A DNA stretch of 64,000 bases from positions 434,001 through 498,000 of the forward strand of contig JAKVPA010000001.1 in the NCBI GenBank assembly GCA_022482495.1. The letters are read 5' to 3'. How positions within the stretch are numbered: position 1 is the stretch's first letter; every line of letters begins with the position of its first letter. Source of the stretch: Sphaerochaeta sp. Its GTDB lineage: Bacteria > Spirochaetota > Spirochaetia > Sphaerochaetales > Sphaerochaetaceae. Positions 1 to 10,889 of this stretch are shown piece by piece. The notes beneath the pieces were generated by a model, which was not told the DNA's origin, ran no database searches, and saw only the letters and a program-made list of their open reading frames with translations. A program made the position numbers and the translations under genes.

Positions 1-2
1 GA

Positions 3-2117
3 TTACAAGGCGGAGGAAAGCCAGAAGCCCCAGACGATTCCTCCGGTGGCGTTCTCATAGCCGCAGAACATCGTCAGCGGGAAATCTTTCAGGCCGAGGA
101 ACGACGGGTTGATCGTCATCTGGATGCCGGTGGAAAAGTACGCTTCGTTGATCCACAGGAAATCGAAGTATCCGGCGATGGAAGTATCCTTCAGGATCAC
201 CGCTTCGGCCACCGTCGGCTTGAACCCACGTGGGCTTCCATCCCAACGTCACGTTTGCAGGCCACCAGCACATTGGATGGATTCGAGGGAGCTCCGTGCC
301 CTTCCCGTCGGATCTCCAGGCTGTTGGTCCGGAATCCATCCTTGGCGAACAACGGGACATTCCCCTCCCCATCCAGCGCGAACCGGAATGTAGATGCAAG
401 ATTCAGGAAGACACTGGAGGGACGATGGGCAAGCTGCAACGAACTGCGGACGGCAAAAAACGGCCGGAAAGAATCAGTATTGCCAAATCCCTGGACGAAC
501 ACGTCAAGAGAACTCCCGCTGAAATTCCACTCTCCGTTCCCCTTTTGATCCTGATACGTCGACAACACCCCGGCATTGGCCATCATCGTCGTCCCGACAA
601 ACGTTTTCTCCTCCACCTCGCTTCGGAGCAACTCGGCGCTTCCGATGCCTCGGAGGATCAGGTGGTCACCCAACAGATGGTATCTGCTTTCCACGTTCGC
701 CCGGAGGTATACCGACGGAACGGCCGTTCCCTGGTCAAGGTTGGTGTCCAACAGGAACGTAAGGCGGGTATGGTTCCACGCATGGTAGGTGACGGCGGTG
801 GCGATCATCGGGGAGGCGCTGAACGCCTGGTCGCGGTAGGTGGTCAATGAGCTGGCGCCCAAAGCATAGAAGGCGAAATTCCCCCATTTCAGCTGGTATG
901 CCAGTCCTAATGCACCGGAGTCCTTCAGATAGCTCGCGTCATCGGTCAGGTACGACGAGAACTCGAAACTGAACGTATTGCTCAGTTTCGTCTGGCGCAC
1001 ATGGTTGTACAGGCTGAAGTTGGCGATACCCTGGTCAATGGATTTCTCCAGGTCATCACGCCGTTCTTTCAACGAGACGACCCCCAGAGAGGAGGGAAGC
1101 TTGGACAGCGCCTCCTGCTGTGCTTTTGCCGCCTCGTACCCTTTCTGTGCGATGGCATCCAGATTGGCGAAGTCCATGAACGAAACTTTCTCCACGTCGC
1201 AGCGGATCCAGATCATTTCCGGGTGGGCGATGATTTCGTTGACACCGGTTCTCCGTTTCTGGATGTCCAGCATGGTGTTCACCGCGGTGAGGGGATTGCG
1301 AAGATTCAGGTCGTTCCGGGTATTGAACGTGGTGGAGACGATCACATCATCCGAATACTGGTAGGCGACGTTGATCGGCGCCAGGTTGGTGATGCCGCCA
1401 TCGATCAACAGATGCCCATGGTATTCCACCGATGGAAAGTAGACCGGGATGGCAAAGGATGCGCGAAGGATGGTGGCGAAGTCCCCTTCGCTGACCAGAA
1501 TCTGCCGTTTGGTCACCAAATCCTCCTGCACCACGATGATGGGGATGCTCAGATCCTCCAGCCGGAGGCTCTTGGTATTGGAGCCATTGAGCAGACTGAC
1601 GGCATAAGAGGCCAGGGAATCCGCTTTCAGGAGCCCTCCTTCCAACGGCAACGTGAAGCTGATCACCTTGGACAGATCCATCGTGCTGATGCAACGCTCG
1701 ATCTGGCCGGGGCTCATGCCGGCTGCGTAGAGCAGTCCGACGATGGACCCCATCGAGTTGGAGACGATGTAGTCCGGAACAATCCCCTGCTCTTCCAGGT
1801 ATTTCAGCACGCCGATGTGGGCCATGGCGCGGGCGGAGCCACCGGAGAGCACCAGGCCGATGGCGGGACGCTTGCCTCCGGTCCGCTGCAAAATCCGTTG
1901 GCGGAACAGCTTCGTCCCCATAGGCCAGCGGATCACCGGAGAGGAGCAGGTCATCCGGGCTTTGCGTGGAGGAATTCTCAGATGACGTTGGCTCCACCGC
2001 GACCGAGGTGGTTTCCACCGGCTTTGTCTGGTCCTGCGTCACGCCATCCTCGGCGAACCCCGACGTCGCCAGCGCGAGCACCACCATCACTCCTATGCAG
2101 CGTCCGCGAGCTTTCAT
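3..2117 (-). CDS. Patatin-like phospholipase with C-terminal outer-membrane beta-barrel (two frameshifts)
   Basis: Predicted secreted lipid acyl hydrolase anchored in the outer membrane, arranged like the PlpD/type Vd autotransporters. The N-terminus (MKARGRCIGVMVV...SGFA) is a signal peptide. The patatin domain follows, with the oxyanion loop SGGSARAMAHIG, the nucleophile elbow SNSMGS and the catalytic Asp in LIDGGITN. The C-terminal half is rich in alternating aromatic/polar strands and ends in WGFWLSSAL, as expected for a barrel. The start ATG at 2117 is preceded by GGGAGGA. The reading frame breaks near 1918 (a CCCC run) and near 205, but the coding potential continues on both sides, so these look like base-calling errors. 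The elbow is SxSxG instead of GxSxG. Total length of about 705 residues fits the PlpD group. Function is inferred from domains. Confidence 0.75.
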
Positions 2118-2216
2118 GCACATTCCTCCCGTATGGGTCTCATTCTACAGGAAAACAAGAAAACACGAAAGATTCCATCACCAATTTTCATCTCACAAAG
2201 AGTTCCGTTCTTTTGG

Positions 2217-2245
2217 TTGATTTTTCTTTGGGGATTTGATAACAT
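2217..2245 (+). promoter_or_regulatory. Sigma70-type promoter of tRNA-Leu
   Basis: TTGATT (2217-2222), a 17-base spacer and TAACAT (2240-2245). Predicted transcription start is near 2252, just ahead of the tRNA. Confidence 0.55.
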
Positions 2246-2258
2246 ACCACCTTGTCAC

Positions 2259-2343
2259 GCCGGCATGGTGTAATTGGTAGACACGTCAGACTCAAAATCT
2301 GATGGCTGAGTAAGCCGTTCCAGTTCAATTCTGGATGCCGGTA
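2259..2343 (+). tRNA. tRNA-Leu (anticodon CAA)
   Basis: An 85-base class II tRNA. The acceptor arm GCCGGCA pairs with TGCCGGT (first pair is G-U). The anticodon stem TCAGA/TCTGA encloses the loop CTCAAAA, giving anticodon CAA, which reads UUG. A long variable arm is formed by GGCT/AGCC, and the T-arm carries GTTCAATTC. The 3' CCA is not encoded. Confidence 0.95.
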
Positions 2344-2349
2344 CTTTTC

Positions 2350-2385
2350 AACCCCTTATTCGTTTTGGTATAAGGGGTTTTTCTT
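2350..2385 (+). terminator. Rho-independent terminator of tRNA-Leu
   Basis: AACCCCTTAT (2350-2359) pairs with ATAAGGGGTT (2370-2379) and is followed by a T-rich tract, 7 bases after the tRNA end. Confidence 0.85.
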
Positions 2386-2393
2386 TGAGAAAG
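2386..2393. repeat. Target-site duplication, left copy
   Basis: TGAGAAAG directly abuts the left end of the insertion sequence. An identical 8-mer abuts the right end at 3816-3823. ISL3-family elements make 8-bp duplications. Confidence 0.75.
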
Positions 2394-2419
2394 GGTTATT
2401 CGCTGTTTATGGTGGGTAG
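2394..2419 (+). repeat. IS terminal inverted repeat, left
   Basis: Starts GGTTATTCGCTGTTTAT and matches the reverse complement of 3790-3815 at 22 of 26 positions; the mismatches are at positions 3-5 and 18. Confidence 0.8.
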
Positions 2420-2482
2420 GAATCAATCGAGTATTCATAAATAGAAGGTGTTCTGCTATGTTTAGAGCAAGGAGCAAAGCAG

Positions 2483-3787
2483 ATGATCGACCCGCATATT
2501 CAGAAACTTTTCAGCCTCGGATTGGGCCTTGAGGAACCTTGGCGCATCACTTCACTGGAGATGGTTCCGTCCGAGAAGCAGCCAACGCTGTTGGAACTCC
2601 ACATACGGATCGATTTTAAGGAAGGGTCGAGTTTCCAGTATCCAGGATTCGACCAGAGCTGCAAGGTCCACGATACCCGAGAAAGAACCTGGAGGCATCT
2701 CAATTTCTTCCAGTACCGTTGCTACATCACCGCAAAAGTCCCCAGAATCATCACGCCCGACGGCAAGGTGAGGACCGTTTCGGTGCCCTGGGCAAGAAGC
2801 GGCAGCGGCTTCACCTTGATGATGGAGGGGGTGATACTCACCCTGGTGAAGCACATGCCGGTCAGGACGGTTGCCCGGGAGATCGGGGAGCACGACACCA
2901 AGCTGTGGCGCCTGATCGACTACCATGTGGAGGAGGCCCTCAAGGACCAGGACTTCTCGGATGTCAGTGCGATAGGGGTGGATGAGTACAGCCACAAGGG
3001 CCACAACTACATAACGGTCTTTCTTTCCCATCCCGATGTCGCCACCGATGAGGCCGGAAGGTGCAGGCAGGCGGGGAAAGCGAGGGTACTCTTTGTGACG
3101 GAAGGAAAAGACAAGGATGCCGTGAAACGTTTTCTTGAGCGTTTCAAGGAGAAGGACGGAAAACCCGGGCAGGTGAAGGTTGCCACCAGCGACATGATCC
3201 ACGGCTACCGCAGCGCCCTGGGGGAGAGCTTTCCCGAGGCCGTCGTCACCGTGGACAAGTTCCATGTGGTCAAGAATTGTTCGGATGCGGTGGACAATAC
3301 CAGGAAACGGGAAATGCGCAGCAAGAACGCCGCAAAGACAAAGGACCTGAAAAAGACGCGGTACATCTGGCTGAAGAACCCCGACAACCTCACCGACAGG
3401 CAGCGGGAGCGGCTCGGCCAACTGCTCCAGGTCGAATATCTGGATACGGTCCAGGCCTACAGCTGCCGTCTTGAGCTGCAGGATTTCTATGAGACCCACA
3501 AGGCCTATGACGAGGACATGGTGTCTGACTTTGAGCGGCTGGCCATCAGATTCGCCAACTCGGCGGTCATGGAAATCCGCAAGTTTGCACAGTGCCTGAC
3601 AAGGAATGCGGTGGAGATTCTTAACTACTTCCAGACCCTGAGGACCAATGCAATCCTGGAGGGGTTCAACTCGAAGACAAGCATCATCAAGAGCCGTGCG
3701 AGAGGCTTCAGGAACATGAGGAACTTCATGAACATGATCTACTTCGTCTGTGGAGAATTGTCTCTCCCCCTGCAGCCAATCATGTAG
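2483..3787 (+). CDS. ISL3 family transposase
   Basis: 434-residue DDE transposase that moves the surrounding insertion sequence. The N-terminal part (about residues 30-100) has the ISL3 zinc-binding-like block (SCKVHDTRERTWRHL, then YRCYI). The catalytic triad is visible as the Asp in IGVDEYSHKG (about residue 166), the Asp in VTVDKFHVVK (about 258) and the Glu in ILEGFNSKTS (about 392). Length is normal for the family. The frame is uninterrupted and the stop lies 2 bases before the right inverted repeat, so the element is probably still competent. Confidence 0.93.
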   Translation: MIDPHIQKLFSLGLGLEEPWRITSLEMVPSEKQPTLLELHIRIDFKEGSSFQYPGFDQSCKVHDTRERTWRHLNFFQYRCYITAKVPRIITPDGKVRTVSVPWARSGSGFTLMMEGVILTLVKHMPVRTVAREIGEHDTKLWRLIDYHVEEALKDQDFSDVSAIGVDEYSHKGHNYITVFLSHPDVATDEAGRCRQAGKARVLFVTEGKDKDAVKRFLERFKEKDGKPGQVKVATSDMIHGYRSALGESFPEAVVTVDKFHVVKNCSDAVDNTRKREMRSKNAAKTKDLKKTRYIWLKNPDNLTDRQRERLGQLLQVEYLDTVQAYSCRLELQDFYETHKAYDEDMVSDFERLAIRFANSAVMEIRKFAQCLTRNAVEILNYFQTLRTNAILEGFNSKTSIIKSRARGFRNMRNFMNMIYFVCGELSLPLQPIM

Positions 3788-3789
3788 AG

Positions 3790-3815
3790 CTACCCACTAT
3801 AAACAGCGAAAGGCC
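3790..3815 (-). repeat. IS terminal inverted repeat, right
   Basis: The reverse complement starts GGCCTTTCGCTGTTTAT and is the partner of 2394-2419. Confidence 0.8.
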
Positions 3816-3823
3816 TGAGAAAG
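3816..3823. repeat. Target-site duplication, right copy
   Basis: TGAGAAAG, identical to 2386-2393. Confidence 0.75.
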
Positions 3824-3905
3824 AGAGAATCATGCACATGGTATGCGCCCGTTAGTTCGACGAAAGAAGGTGCGTACGCTCTCTTCCTGTATGTTGCCTC
3901 TCCCC

Positions 3906-5039
3906 TTACAGCAACGTCTGCTGATGTTCCTCCTGCCGGAAGGATGCCGCTTCTTCGATGACGACGCAACTCCGTCCCCTCCGCTTCGCCTCGTACAATG
4001 ATTCATCGGCATAGCGGAACATCTCGGGATACGAAGAGACGCCATCCCAGATCACCGCGCCGATACTGCAGGAAACATGTTCTTCCTGTTCCGTCAGGAT
4101 GCCGATGACCCGTGCCTCAACGGTATCAAGCAACACCACCAGATCATCCCGGCTAAGGGGACGATCCACCAAGATCATGAACTCATCCCCACCGGAACGC
4201 CCGATGAAATCCTTGTCGGCGAAGCAACTGCGCAGCACCATGCCGGTGCGGGATAACACGAAATCCCCCATCTGGTGGCCAAGCTGGTCATTGACCTTCT
4301 TGAAGTTATCCAGATCGATCAACACAAATACCCGTTGCGGCTTGTCCGTCGGTACATCAAACGCCTTGCTCATCTGCTGCACGATCGCCGCACGGTTATA
4401 CAAGCCGGTCAATTGATCCAATGAGGACATTCTGCGGTACTGTTCCTTGGCGATGCCCTCCTCGGCGCGGGAGTCGGTGATGATCACAGCGACAAGGATT
4501 CCGCAGGCAAGGCCGAACAGCGCGGAGAATCGGTCAATGCTGACATTCCATACCGGCTTGACCGATGCATCCAGAACGATATACAGCAGGTACGGCGCGG
4601 AAAGCATGGGGATATGCAGATACAGGGGAAAGATGAACATCGCCGGAGCGATGACGAACAACGGGGCCATGAACACGGAGATGCCTTGCGGATAGGGAAA
4701 GATGTCGACCACCATGCAGCTGATCATGACGATCAACTCAAAGAGAATGCAACTTGCCGTCACCGCCTTGGGATGGTCCTCCAATGCGGATCCGAACAGC
4801 CGGGTGGCGAGCAACATCACCCCGGAGATGGCAAAAAAAGCCCAGTATACCCCGCTGACCCTCCAGCCCGTCATGAACAACGGAGTGACCAGAAAGAACG
4901 CCCCGATGAGAATGAACAGGATGAACGCCAGGAACTGGAGGAGCGCGAGGTTGTGTTGGGTGATATCCTCATGGGATTGAGCGAAATAGATCTTCCGTTT
5001 GTGGAAAGAAGAACGGACCTGGGAAAGAAACAATTTCAT
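3906..5039 (-). CDS. Membrane-bound diguanylate cyclase (GGDEF)
   Basis: 377-residue inner-membrane enzyme predicted to make cyclic di-GMP from two GTP. About six hydrophobic segments occupy residues 35-205 and a cytoplasmic GGDEF domain fills residues 220-377. The substrate-binding stretch DLDNFKKVNDQLGHQMGD and the active loop GRSGGDEFMILV are intact. The RxxD inhibitory site that normally sits five residues before GGDEF is absent (ADKD), so product feedback may be weak. The ATG at 5039 overlaps the stop of the upstream histidine-kinase gene (ATGA) and has GGGAGG five bases ahead, which decides this start over the earlier Met at 5066. Co-transcription with the sensor kinase suggests a shared signalling pathway. 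Confidence 0.88.
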   Translation of the reverse strand: MKLFLSQVRSSFHKRKIYFAQSHEDITQHNLALLQFLAFILFILIGAFFLVTPLFMTGWRVSGVYWAFFAISGVMLLATRLFGSALEDHPKAVTASCILFELIVMISCMVVDIFPYPQGISVFMAPLFVIAPAMFIFPLYLHIPMLSAPYLLYIVLDASVKPVWNVSIDRFSALFGLACGILVAVIITDSRAEEGIAKEQYRRMSSLDQLTGLYNRAAIVQQMSKAFDVPTDKPQRVFVLIDLDNFKKVNDQLGHQMGDFVLSRTGMVLRSCFADKDFIGRSGGDEFMILVDRPLSRDDLVVLLDTVEARVIGILTEQEEHVSCSIGAVIWDGVSSYPEMFRYADESLYEAKRRGRSCVVIEEAASFRQEEHQQTLL

Positions 5040-8000
5040 GCCGACCTCCCTTGGAGCAAGGAACAAAGCTCGACATACAACGTCTGTTGGTCAAACGGCT
5101 TGGAAAGATACCCGTTCATCCCGGCATGCATGCAACGCTCTCGTTCCTGGGGGGAGTCTTCCGCCGTGACGGCGATGATGGGGACGGAGGCATCTGGACG
5201 GGATAGGGAGCGTATCTCTTTCGCCGCCTTGATACCATCCATCACCGGCATGTGCATATCCATCAGGATGGCATTGTATCTGCCATGCTCCCCTTCCCGG
5301 AACATCCGCACCGCTTCCGCTCCATCGTGGGCTTGCTCCACCACCATCCCCGCCTTTTCCAAAAGCCGGGCGGCGATCTCCGCGTTCAGCGGATGATCCT
5401 CGGCAAGCAACACCCGCTTGCCCTTCAGCATGGAATAATCCATCTCTTTGGATCGTACGGGAACGTCATAATCATCCACCCAAGTCATCGGGAAGGAAAG
5501 GAACACCGTCGTTCCCTTATCCAGTTCGCTTTCCAGCCTGACCGAACCGCCCATCAATGTCACCAGATACTTTACGATGGCAAGCCCCAGTCCGGTGCCA
5601 GGGATGGATCGATTCTCCCCGATCCGTTCCTGAGTGAACGGTTCGAACGCTTTCTTCAGAAATTCCGCCGTCATGCCGCACCCCGTATCACGCACCGCGC
5701 AATCCAGCCAACCAGAAGGATTCCCCCTGTCTCTGCAACTGAGTTCCAACGTAACGGAACCACCGGAAGGGGTGAACTTCACCGCATTGCCAAGCACGTT
5801 GACGAAAATCTGGATGAAGCGCAGGTCATCCACATGGATTTCCGTAGCGACGTTGCCTTCCACCACCGTGGTGAACAACACACCCTTTGCCTGACACTGA
5901 GGCTGGATGATGGCATCCAACGATTCCAAGAAATGGCTCATTGTCAGGAGCTGGGGGTGCAATTCCACTTTGGCAGCCTCGATACGGGACATATCCAGCA
6001 CGTCGTTGATCAACCCAAGCAGGTAGGTGCAGGACTCATGGATCTTGCGGAACGCATCCCGAGACTCCCGGTCATGCGTTTCCTCGATGCCCAGTTGGGT
6101 GAGCCCCAAAATGGCGCTGATCGGCGTGCGCATCTCGTGGCTCATCCGGGAGAGGAACTCGCTCTTCGTCGCGCTGGCCTTCTGCGCGGCATCCAACGCG
6201 GCCTGAAGCCGTTGTTGCTGCTCCGCTTCCTTCTGGACGATTTCCGTGACATCCTGGTCCAGACAGCAGATCTTCAGATGGGATTCATCCAGATAGGAGA
6301 ACGTCAGACGCACCCTGCCGTGTTGTTTGGTCAGGAAGGAAACGAGGTACCGCCCGTTGGCATCCAGTTCCTTGTTGATCACATCCAACGCCAGTTTCTG
6401 TTTCACCGAGTCCATCGGTTCATCGACGCCACCGGCGACATCCTCGATTTTTCCACCACCACAAGCGATTGGCGGTTGCCGTTCCGCACCAGCCGTCGCG
6501 TCCCTCCGGTGTGGGCGTCGATGATGTACAGATTCTTGTAGGTGTCCAGCGTCACGCTCCGGAACAACAGCTGGGAATCCACATCGTCATTGACATCGTA
6601 GACGGAACAGAACAGCAACAGATGCTTGGAATAGGGATGCACTACAAGAGAAAGCACCGCCTTGGCCCACCGGTAGTCCCCTTCGGCGAACCGGCAGCGA
6701 AAGGTGACGCTCAGCCGATGATCCCCGGCGGCGAACGCATGGATCAGACGGGAACGGGACAACGTATCCAGGAACGCCTGATGGTCATCCTGAAAGATGA
6801 ACGCATCAGCTTTCTGGATGAAGGCGTCATACTGGTCAATCTCCTTTTCATGGGGATCGGGAAACAGGAAGAAGCGTCGTGCCAACACTTTGTTCTCCGT
6901 CAGGTCCGCCTGCAACAGGAACAAAGCCTTTTCATTGAACAACGTCGGATGGTTCTGTTCCCGTTCAAACAACTCGACCTGTTTCTGCTGTTCCGTATGG
7001 TCCGTGGCGATCAAAATGGCACGGTCCGGTTTTCCGTCCACCTCGGAAATCGTCTGGAGCATCATCCGATACCAGGATTCCGGCCGGTCATTGGTCGGTG
7101 CGAACGCTACGTCCATGTAGACGGCAGGCATGCCGTTTTCGATGCTGCGCACGCCATCACGAAGCGAATCATGATAGGTGGGCAGGAGGATTCCCCGTCT
7201 CCAGCAACGATTCCGGAAATGCTTCAACGGTGTCGGGCAAACCCAATGAACGGCGCATGTTCTCCCCCACGTGCAGGATATGGTGGGGGACATCCAGCTC
7301 GGCGATGTACATGGAAGTCTGTTTGACGGCCATTTCCAGAATCTGCTGGCTTTCCTTCAGTCTGCGCATGTTTTCCAGATGCCTGCGGCGCAACACCACC
7401 ATGACGGCGATCACCACAAGGATAATCCCCACCACACCACAGAGCAGGTACACCACCGTCCGGTACCGGGCCACCAACAGGACGGGACGGTTGACCAGCA
7501 TGCTGTTTTTGGGAAGCCAGAACCGATGGATGCCAAAACGCCGCATCTGCCCCTCATCGAACAGGTAGGTGTACGGCATCGTCTGGATGGGGATGGAAGA
7601 CGGGGCTTCTCCGCCAAGCACACGAAGGGCCATACGGCCCGTCATACGCCCCATTTCGGTAAACGACAGGACAGCGCCACCAAAACTCCCGTCACCGACG
7701 GTGCACTCATCAATGCGGAACACCGGCACATTGGCCGCTTCGCTGATCATCGTCGCGGCCTGATGCAACGTATACCGGTTCCCGTTTTTGTCCTGGCTGT
7801 AATGGAGGAACAACAGGATCGTCTCATCTGTGAGATTCCCCAGAGAAGCCACAAACGCTTCCTTATCCATTTCTGATCCATCCAGGACTTCGAACCGTAG
7901 GGAAGGAAACTGATCGCCTAACGAACGGAACAATGCGCTGGCACCTTGCCCGGTGGGGGATTCGTCACTGATGGCCAGTACACGCTGGGCCCGTGGATAC

Positions 8001-8506
8001 AGCTGGGATGCCAGACGGACCGTCTCGGCGATGGGAAATGTCTGTACGATCCCGGTGGCGTTTCCCAGCTGGAACGCGCTTTCCGCCTTCTGGAGCGTAT
8101 TGACTCCTCCGAACACAATGGGGGAAGCGGAGAACAGATCGTTCTGATGAGCCAAGGCGAAATCCAAGGCTTCGTCGTCCGAAGTGACCACCAGATCGAA
8201 TTGCTCCCCCTGCAGGATCCGGATCGTCTGCTGTTCGGATTCTTCAGGAGACAGCTGCTTGGCGTCCATGAACACCCATTTGACATCGGCATTGGAGCGA
8301 ACCGACTCCTCAAACCCCTGCATCTGAAGTCTCGAAGCATCCCAATCATACGCATACGAACTGAGAAACAGCACGCGGGGGAGCGAAGAAGCGAATGCGA
8401 CCGGAAGAAAGCATCCCACCACAAGCAGGAACACGAGGATTCGATAACGTGATGCATGCGTCTGCCGCATACCGGCATGGTACCATGAACCACTTCCTCC
8501 GTACAT
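5036..8506 (-). CDS. Hybrid sensor histidine kinase with ABC-binding-protein-like sensor domain (two frameshifts)
   Basis: Roughly 1157-residue membrane sensor. Order of parts: signal/anchor segment (ILVFLLVVGCFLPVAFA); periplasmic domain of the ABC substrate-binding type (RVLFLSSYAYDW...); a membrane segment (VVYLLCGVVGIILVVIAVMVVL); PAS-like region; dimerisation/phosphoacceptor helix with FLSRMSHEMRTP; HATPase with the G-box GTGLGLAI; and a receiver domain with the acceptor Asp in LMDMHMPVMDG. The frame shifts near 7185 and near 6430, but coding continues, so this was read as one gene. The start at 8506 has GAGGAG eight bases upstream, and that site contains the iadA stop codon. The next gene down is a GGDEF enzyme. 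The ligand is unknown, possibly a sugar or peptide-like compound. Confidence 0.8.
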
Positions 8507-8511
8507 GACTC

Positions 8512-9645
8512 TTACTCCTCAAACATCCCTTTTCGGGTAATTTCTCCATTCCTGGCAAGAAATTCCCCTTGGCAGAGCACGGTTTTGGGCTTCCAATTTT
8601 CCAACACCACCAAATCGGCGCTCTTTCCCGGTTCAAGGGAGCCGATCATCCCGTCGAAGCCGAAGCGCCTTGGCCACGCTCTTCGTACAGGGCAGAAGCG
8701 CTTTCTCCCAGGTGAAGCCGAAATCATCCACCAGCGAGCGGATCGTCGACAGGAGCGCCGTCATCCGGCCGCGGTCCATCCCGATGATCTCCTTCTTGTC
8801 GTTCCACTTGGGCATTGAGCCGTTGGAATCGCTGGACATCGTCACCAGGTTCCATGCCGTCTCATCCAACCTTCCGGCAAGGTCGGCCAGATGGGCGGCC
8901 GCGTTGGTTCCCGTGGTGATGTCGGCGTAGCCACCCTTCCCGATCCACGCCAGCGCCTGCTCCAGGTGACGGCCCATGTGGGTCGGATGGAACTGGCTTG
9001 CCGGGATGGGCGAGTCATGAATGATGCGCATCAGCACTTCGATGCCGTTGGGGTCGGCTCCGACATGCAGGTGGAGCTCCCCTACCTTGCCTCCGATCAA
9101 GCCTCCCAGGCGGCACTGGCTGGCAAGCCGGGTCAGCTCTGCCTGGTCGGGGCAACTGCACCGTTGGTCACTGATGGCAATCTTGCAGCCGATCACCGGG
9201 TCGATGAAGATCAGGTCATCGGAGACCGAACCGGTCAACGTCGGCGACGGATACTCATAGGAACCGGTCAGGCACCAGGCGTGCACCCCCTGGTGGCGGA
9301 GCGCCATTGCGGTGGCGAACAGGTCGCGCAGCGTTTTGGTGTGGCAGTCCGTACCGAGGGTGCCGACCACCGCCGTCACCCCGGCTTTGGCCAGATCGCT
9401 GAACGGCCAGAGGGCTGGACGCGGCTTTCCGGCCCATCCTCCCCGCCTCCGCCGATGATGTGGACGTGCTGGTCGATCAGGCCGGGGATCACGTCCCGGC
9501 CTTCCAGGTCGATCACCTGCAGACCGGGCAGCGTGACGGAGAGGTTGTTCCCCATCGCCACAATGGTCGAACCGACCACCAGTATATCCTGGATTCCGAG
9601 ATCCTTCGGTTGATGAACATGCGCGTTGTGAAACAGATATGCCAT
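8512..9645 (-). CDS. iadA: Isoaspartyl dipeptidase (two frameshifts)
   Basis: Amidohydrolase that cleaves beta-aspartyl (isoaspartyl) dipeptides arising from damaged proteins. Three overlapping frames together give about 377 residues that follow E. coli IadA from end to end: the N-terminal metal motif PGLIDQHVHIIGGGGEDGP, the middle block VGTLGTDCH...LTGSYEYPS...GSVSDDLIFID, AISDQRCS, and the tail GSLEPGKSADLVVLE. Frameshifts lie near 9412 (a CCC run, probably missing one C) and near 8660. The ATG at 9645 has AAGGAGT upstream and starts 10 bases after the mltG stop. It is the third gene of the minus-strand run mltG-iadA-kinase-cyclase. Confidence 0.85.
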
Positions 9646-9654
9646 GATGACTCC

Positions 9655-10889
9655 TTACAAATACGTTTCCATGTTACGCTGATGCGCTTGGTAATCCACC
9701 GCGGTGTGGATGGCCCCATCCTTGCCATGAAGATAAAACAGCGCGTCCGTTTTCTGGGGATGGGCCGCCGCGGTAAGGGCGGCAAGGCCCGGACAGCTGA
9801 TCCCACTGGGAGGCAGGCCTTTGACCCTTCGTGTGTTGTACGGGCTTTTCTGCTCAAATACCGCGGGGTTGATGGGATGCTCCCAGTCTCCCGTCTCATA
9901 CCGGGTCGGTCGCGTCGATGCCCAAGGGGAATCCCCTGCTCCAGCCGGTTGTAGATGATGCCGGCGATCAACGGCATCTCATCGGGATTCTGCGTCTCCG
10001 CCTGGATCATCGAGGCGATGATCACCACCGCCTCCAAGCCATACTGGCGGACGGCATCGCTTCCCGAAAGCGGTCCCAATGCGTCCAGCATCGCCTGATG
10101 CATCGCCACAGCAAGGCTGGAAGCCACATCCCCATCCCGCACCGGATAGGTGCCGGGGAAGAACCATCCCTCAGCAAAACTCAATCCTTCTGATGCGGCA
10201 AGCGCCTTCGCCGCGGCGAGGAACGCCCCTTCCTTGGCATATCCCCGCTGTGCCAGGTAGGTGTCCACCTGGGAAAGCGTCTGTCCGGGGGTGACCACCA
10301 CGGAGAGCGCCGCGGGGTTGGAGGTGAGCAACCCTGCCACGGTCTGGTCGGACGAGCCCCGGGAGAACAGATACGTGCCGCTCCTTAGTCTCGAGGCGAG
10401 GTCATGGGAGACAAGATAGGAGATGAAATCATGCGCCGAGGAAACCACCCCGTTGTCCTCCAGCAGGACGGCAACCTGCCGGGCGCTCATTCCCGCCTGG
10501 ATGGAAAGGGCGATGGTCTCAGACGGAGCGGAAGGGGGCGCCGCCTCCGTCACCTGGGGTTTCCGCCTCCCCTGCCATTGGGTGACAAGCACCAGCGCCA
10601 GCAGGCAGAACCAGATGCTCAGCGTGATGATGAGGGCGAAACGGGAAATGGGAGACTGGTATCCTTTGCGCTTGCCCAGTTCAGGAGGCTCCACGTCCAC
10701 CCGGTGGGGCTTGGACGCGGTGCCTGCCGGTTTCTTCGGTTTGGGACGGGACAGGTTCTTCGCTTGTTCCCTGCCTGTAGTCCGTGGTGATGCGGGTTTT
10801 CTCTTGGCCTGGTTCTTTTTGGGCGAGGAACGCTTCTTTTTCGGTGTTGGGTGGTCACCCAGGTTCAGTTCCAATTGGGTATCAGCCAT
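9655..10889 (-). CDS. mltG: Endolytic murein transglycosylase MltG (frameshifted near its 3' end)
   Basis: Inner-membrane lytic transglycosylase that cuts nascent glycan strands and so sets their length. Residues 1-95 are a very basic, Lys/Pro-rich cytoplasmic tail (KKKRSSPKKNQAKRK), followed by one membrane segment (FALIITLSIWFCLLALVLV), a LysM-like region (QAGMSARQVAVLLEDNGVV) and the YceG catalytic domain with the key Glu in MIQAETQNPDEMPLIAGIIYNR. Two single-base shifts between about 9910 and 9935 break the frame. Beyond them the expected ending YNTRRVKGLPPSGISCPGL is present in another frame and stops at 9655. The ATG at 10889 has GGGAG and overlaps the preceding gene by 8 bases. Confidence 0.85.

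Larger units (their letters stand above)
2394..3815. mobile_element. ISL3-family insertion sequence, complete (1422 bp)
   Basis: The element carries one transposase gene between 26-bp imperfect inverted repeats: left 2394-2419 and right 3790-3815, 22 of 26 positions matching, both starting with GG and sharing the core TTCGCTGTTTAT. It is flanked by the 8-bp direct repeat TGAGAAAG. It landed just beyond the tRNA-Leu terminator and before the 3' end of the minus-strand diguanylate cyclase gene, a spot where no gene is broken. Intact ends, target duplication and an open transposase frame suggest a recent insertion. Confidence 0.85.

Noticed and set aside
1001-2239. Long plus-strand frame opposite the patatin gene
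   Set aside because: Mirror frame of a GC-rich gene with no recognisable motif; the minus strand carries clear patatin motifs.
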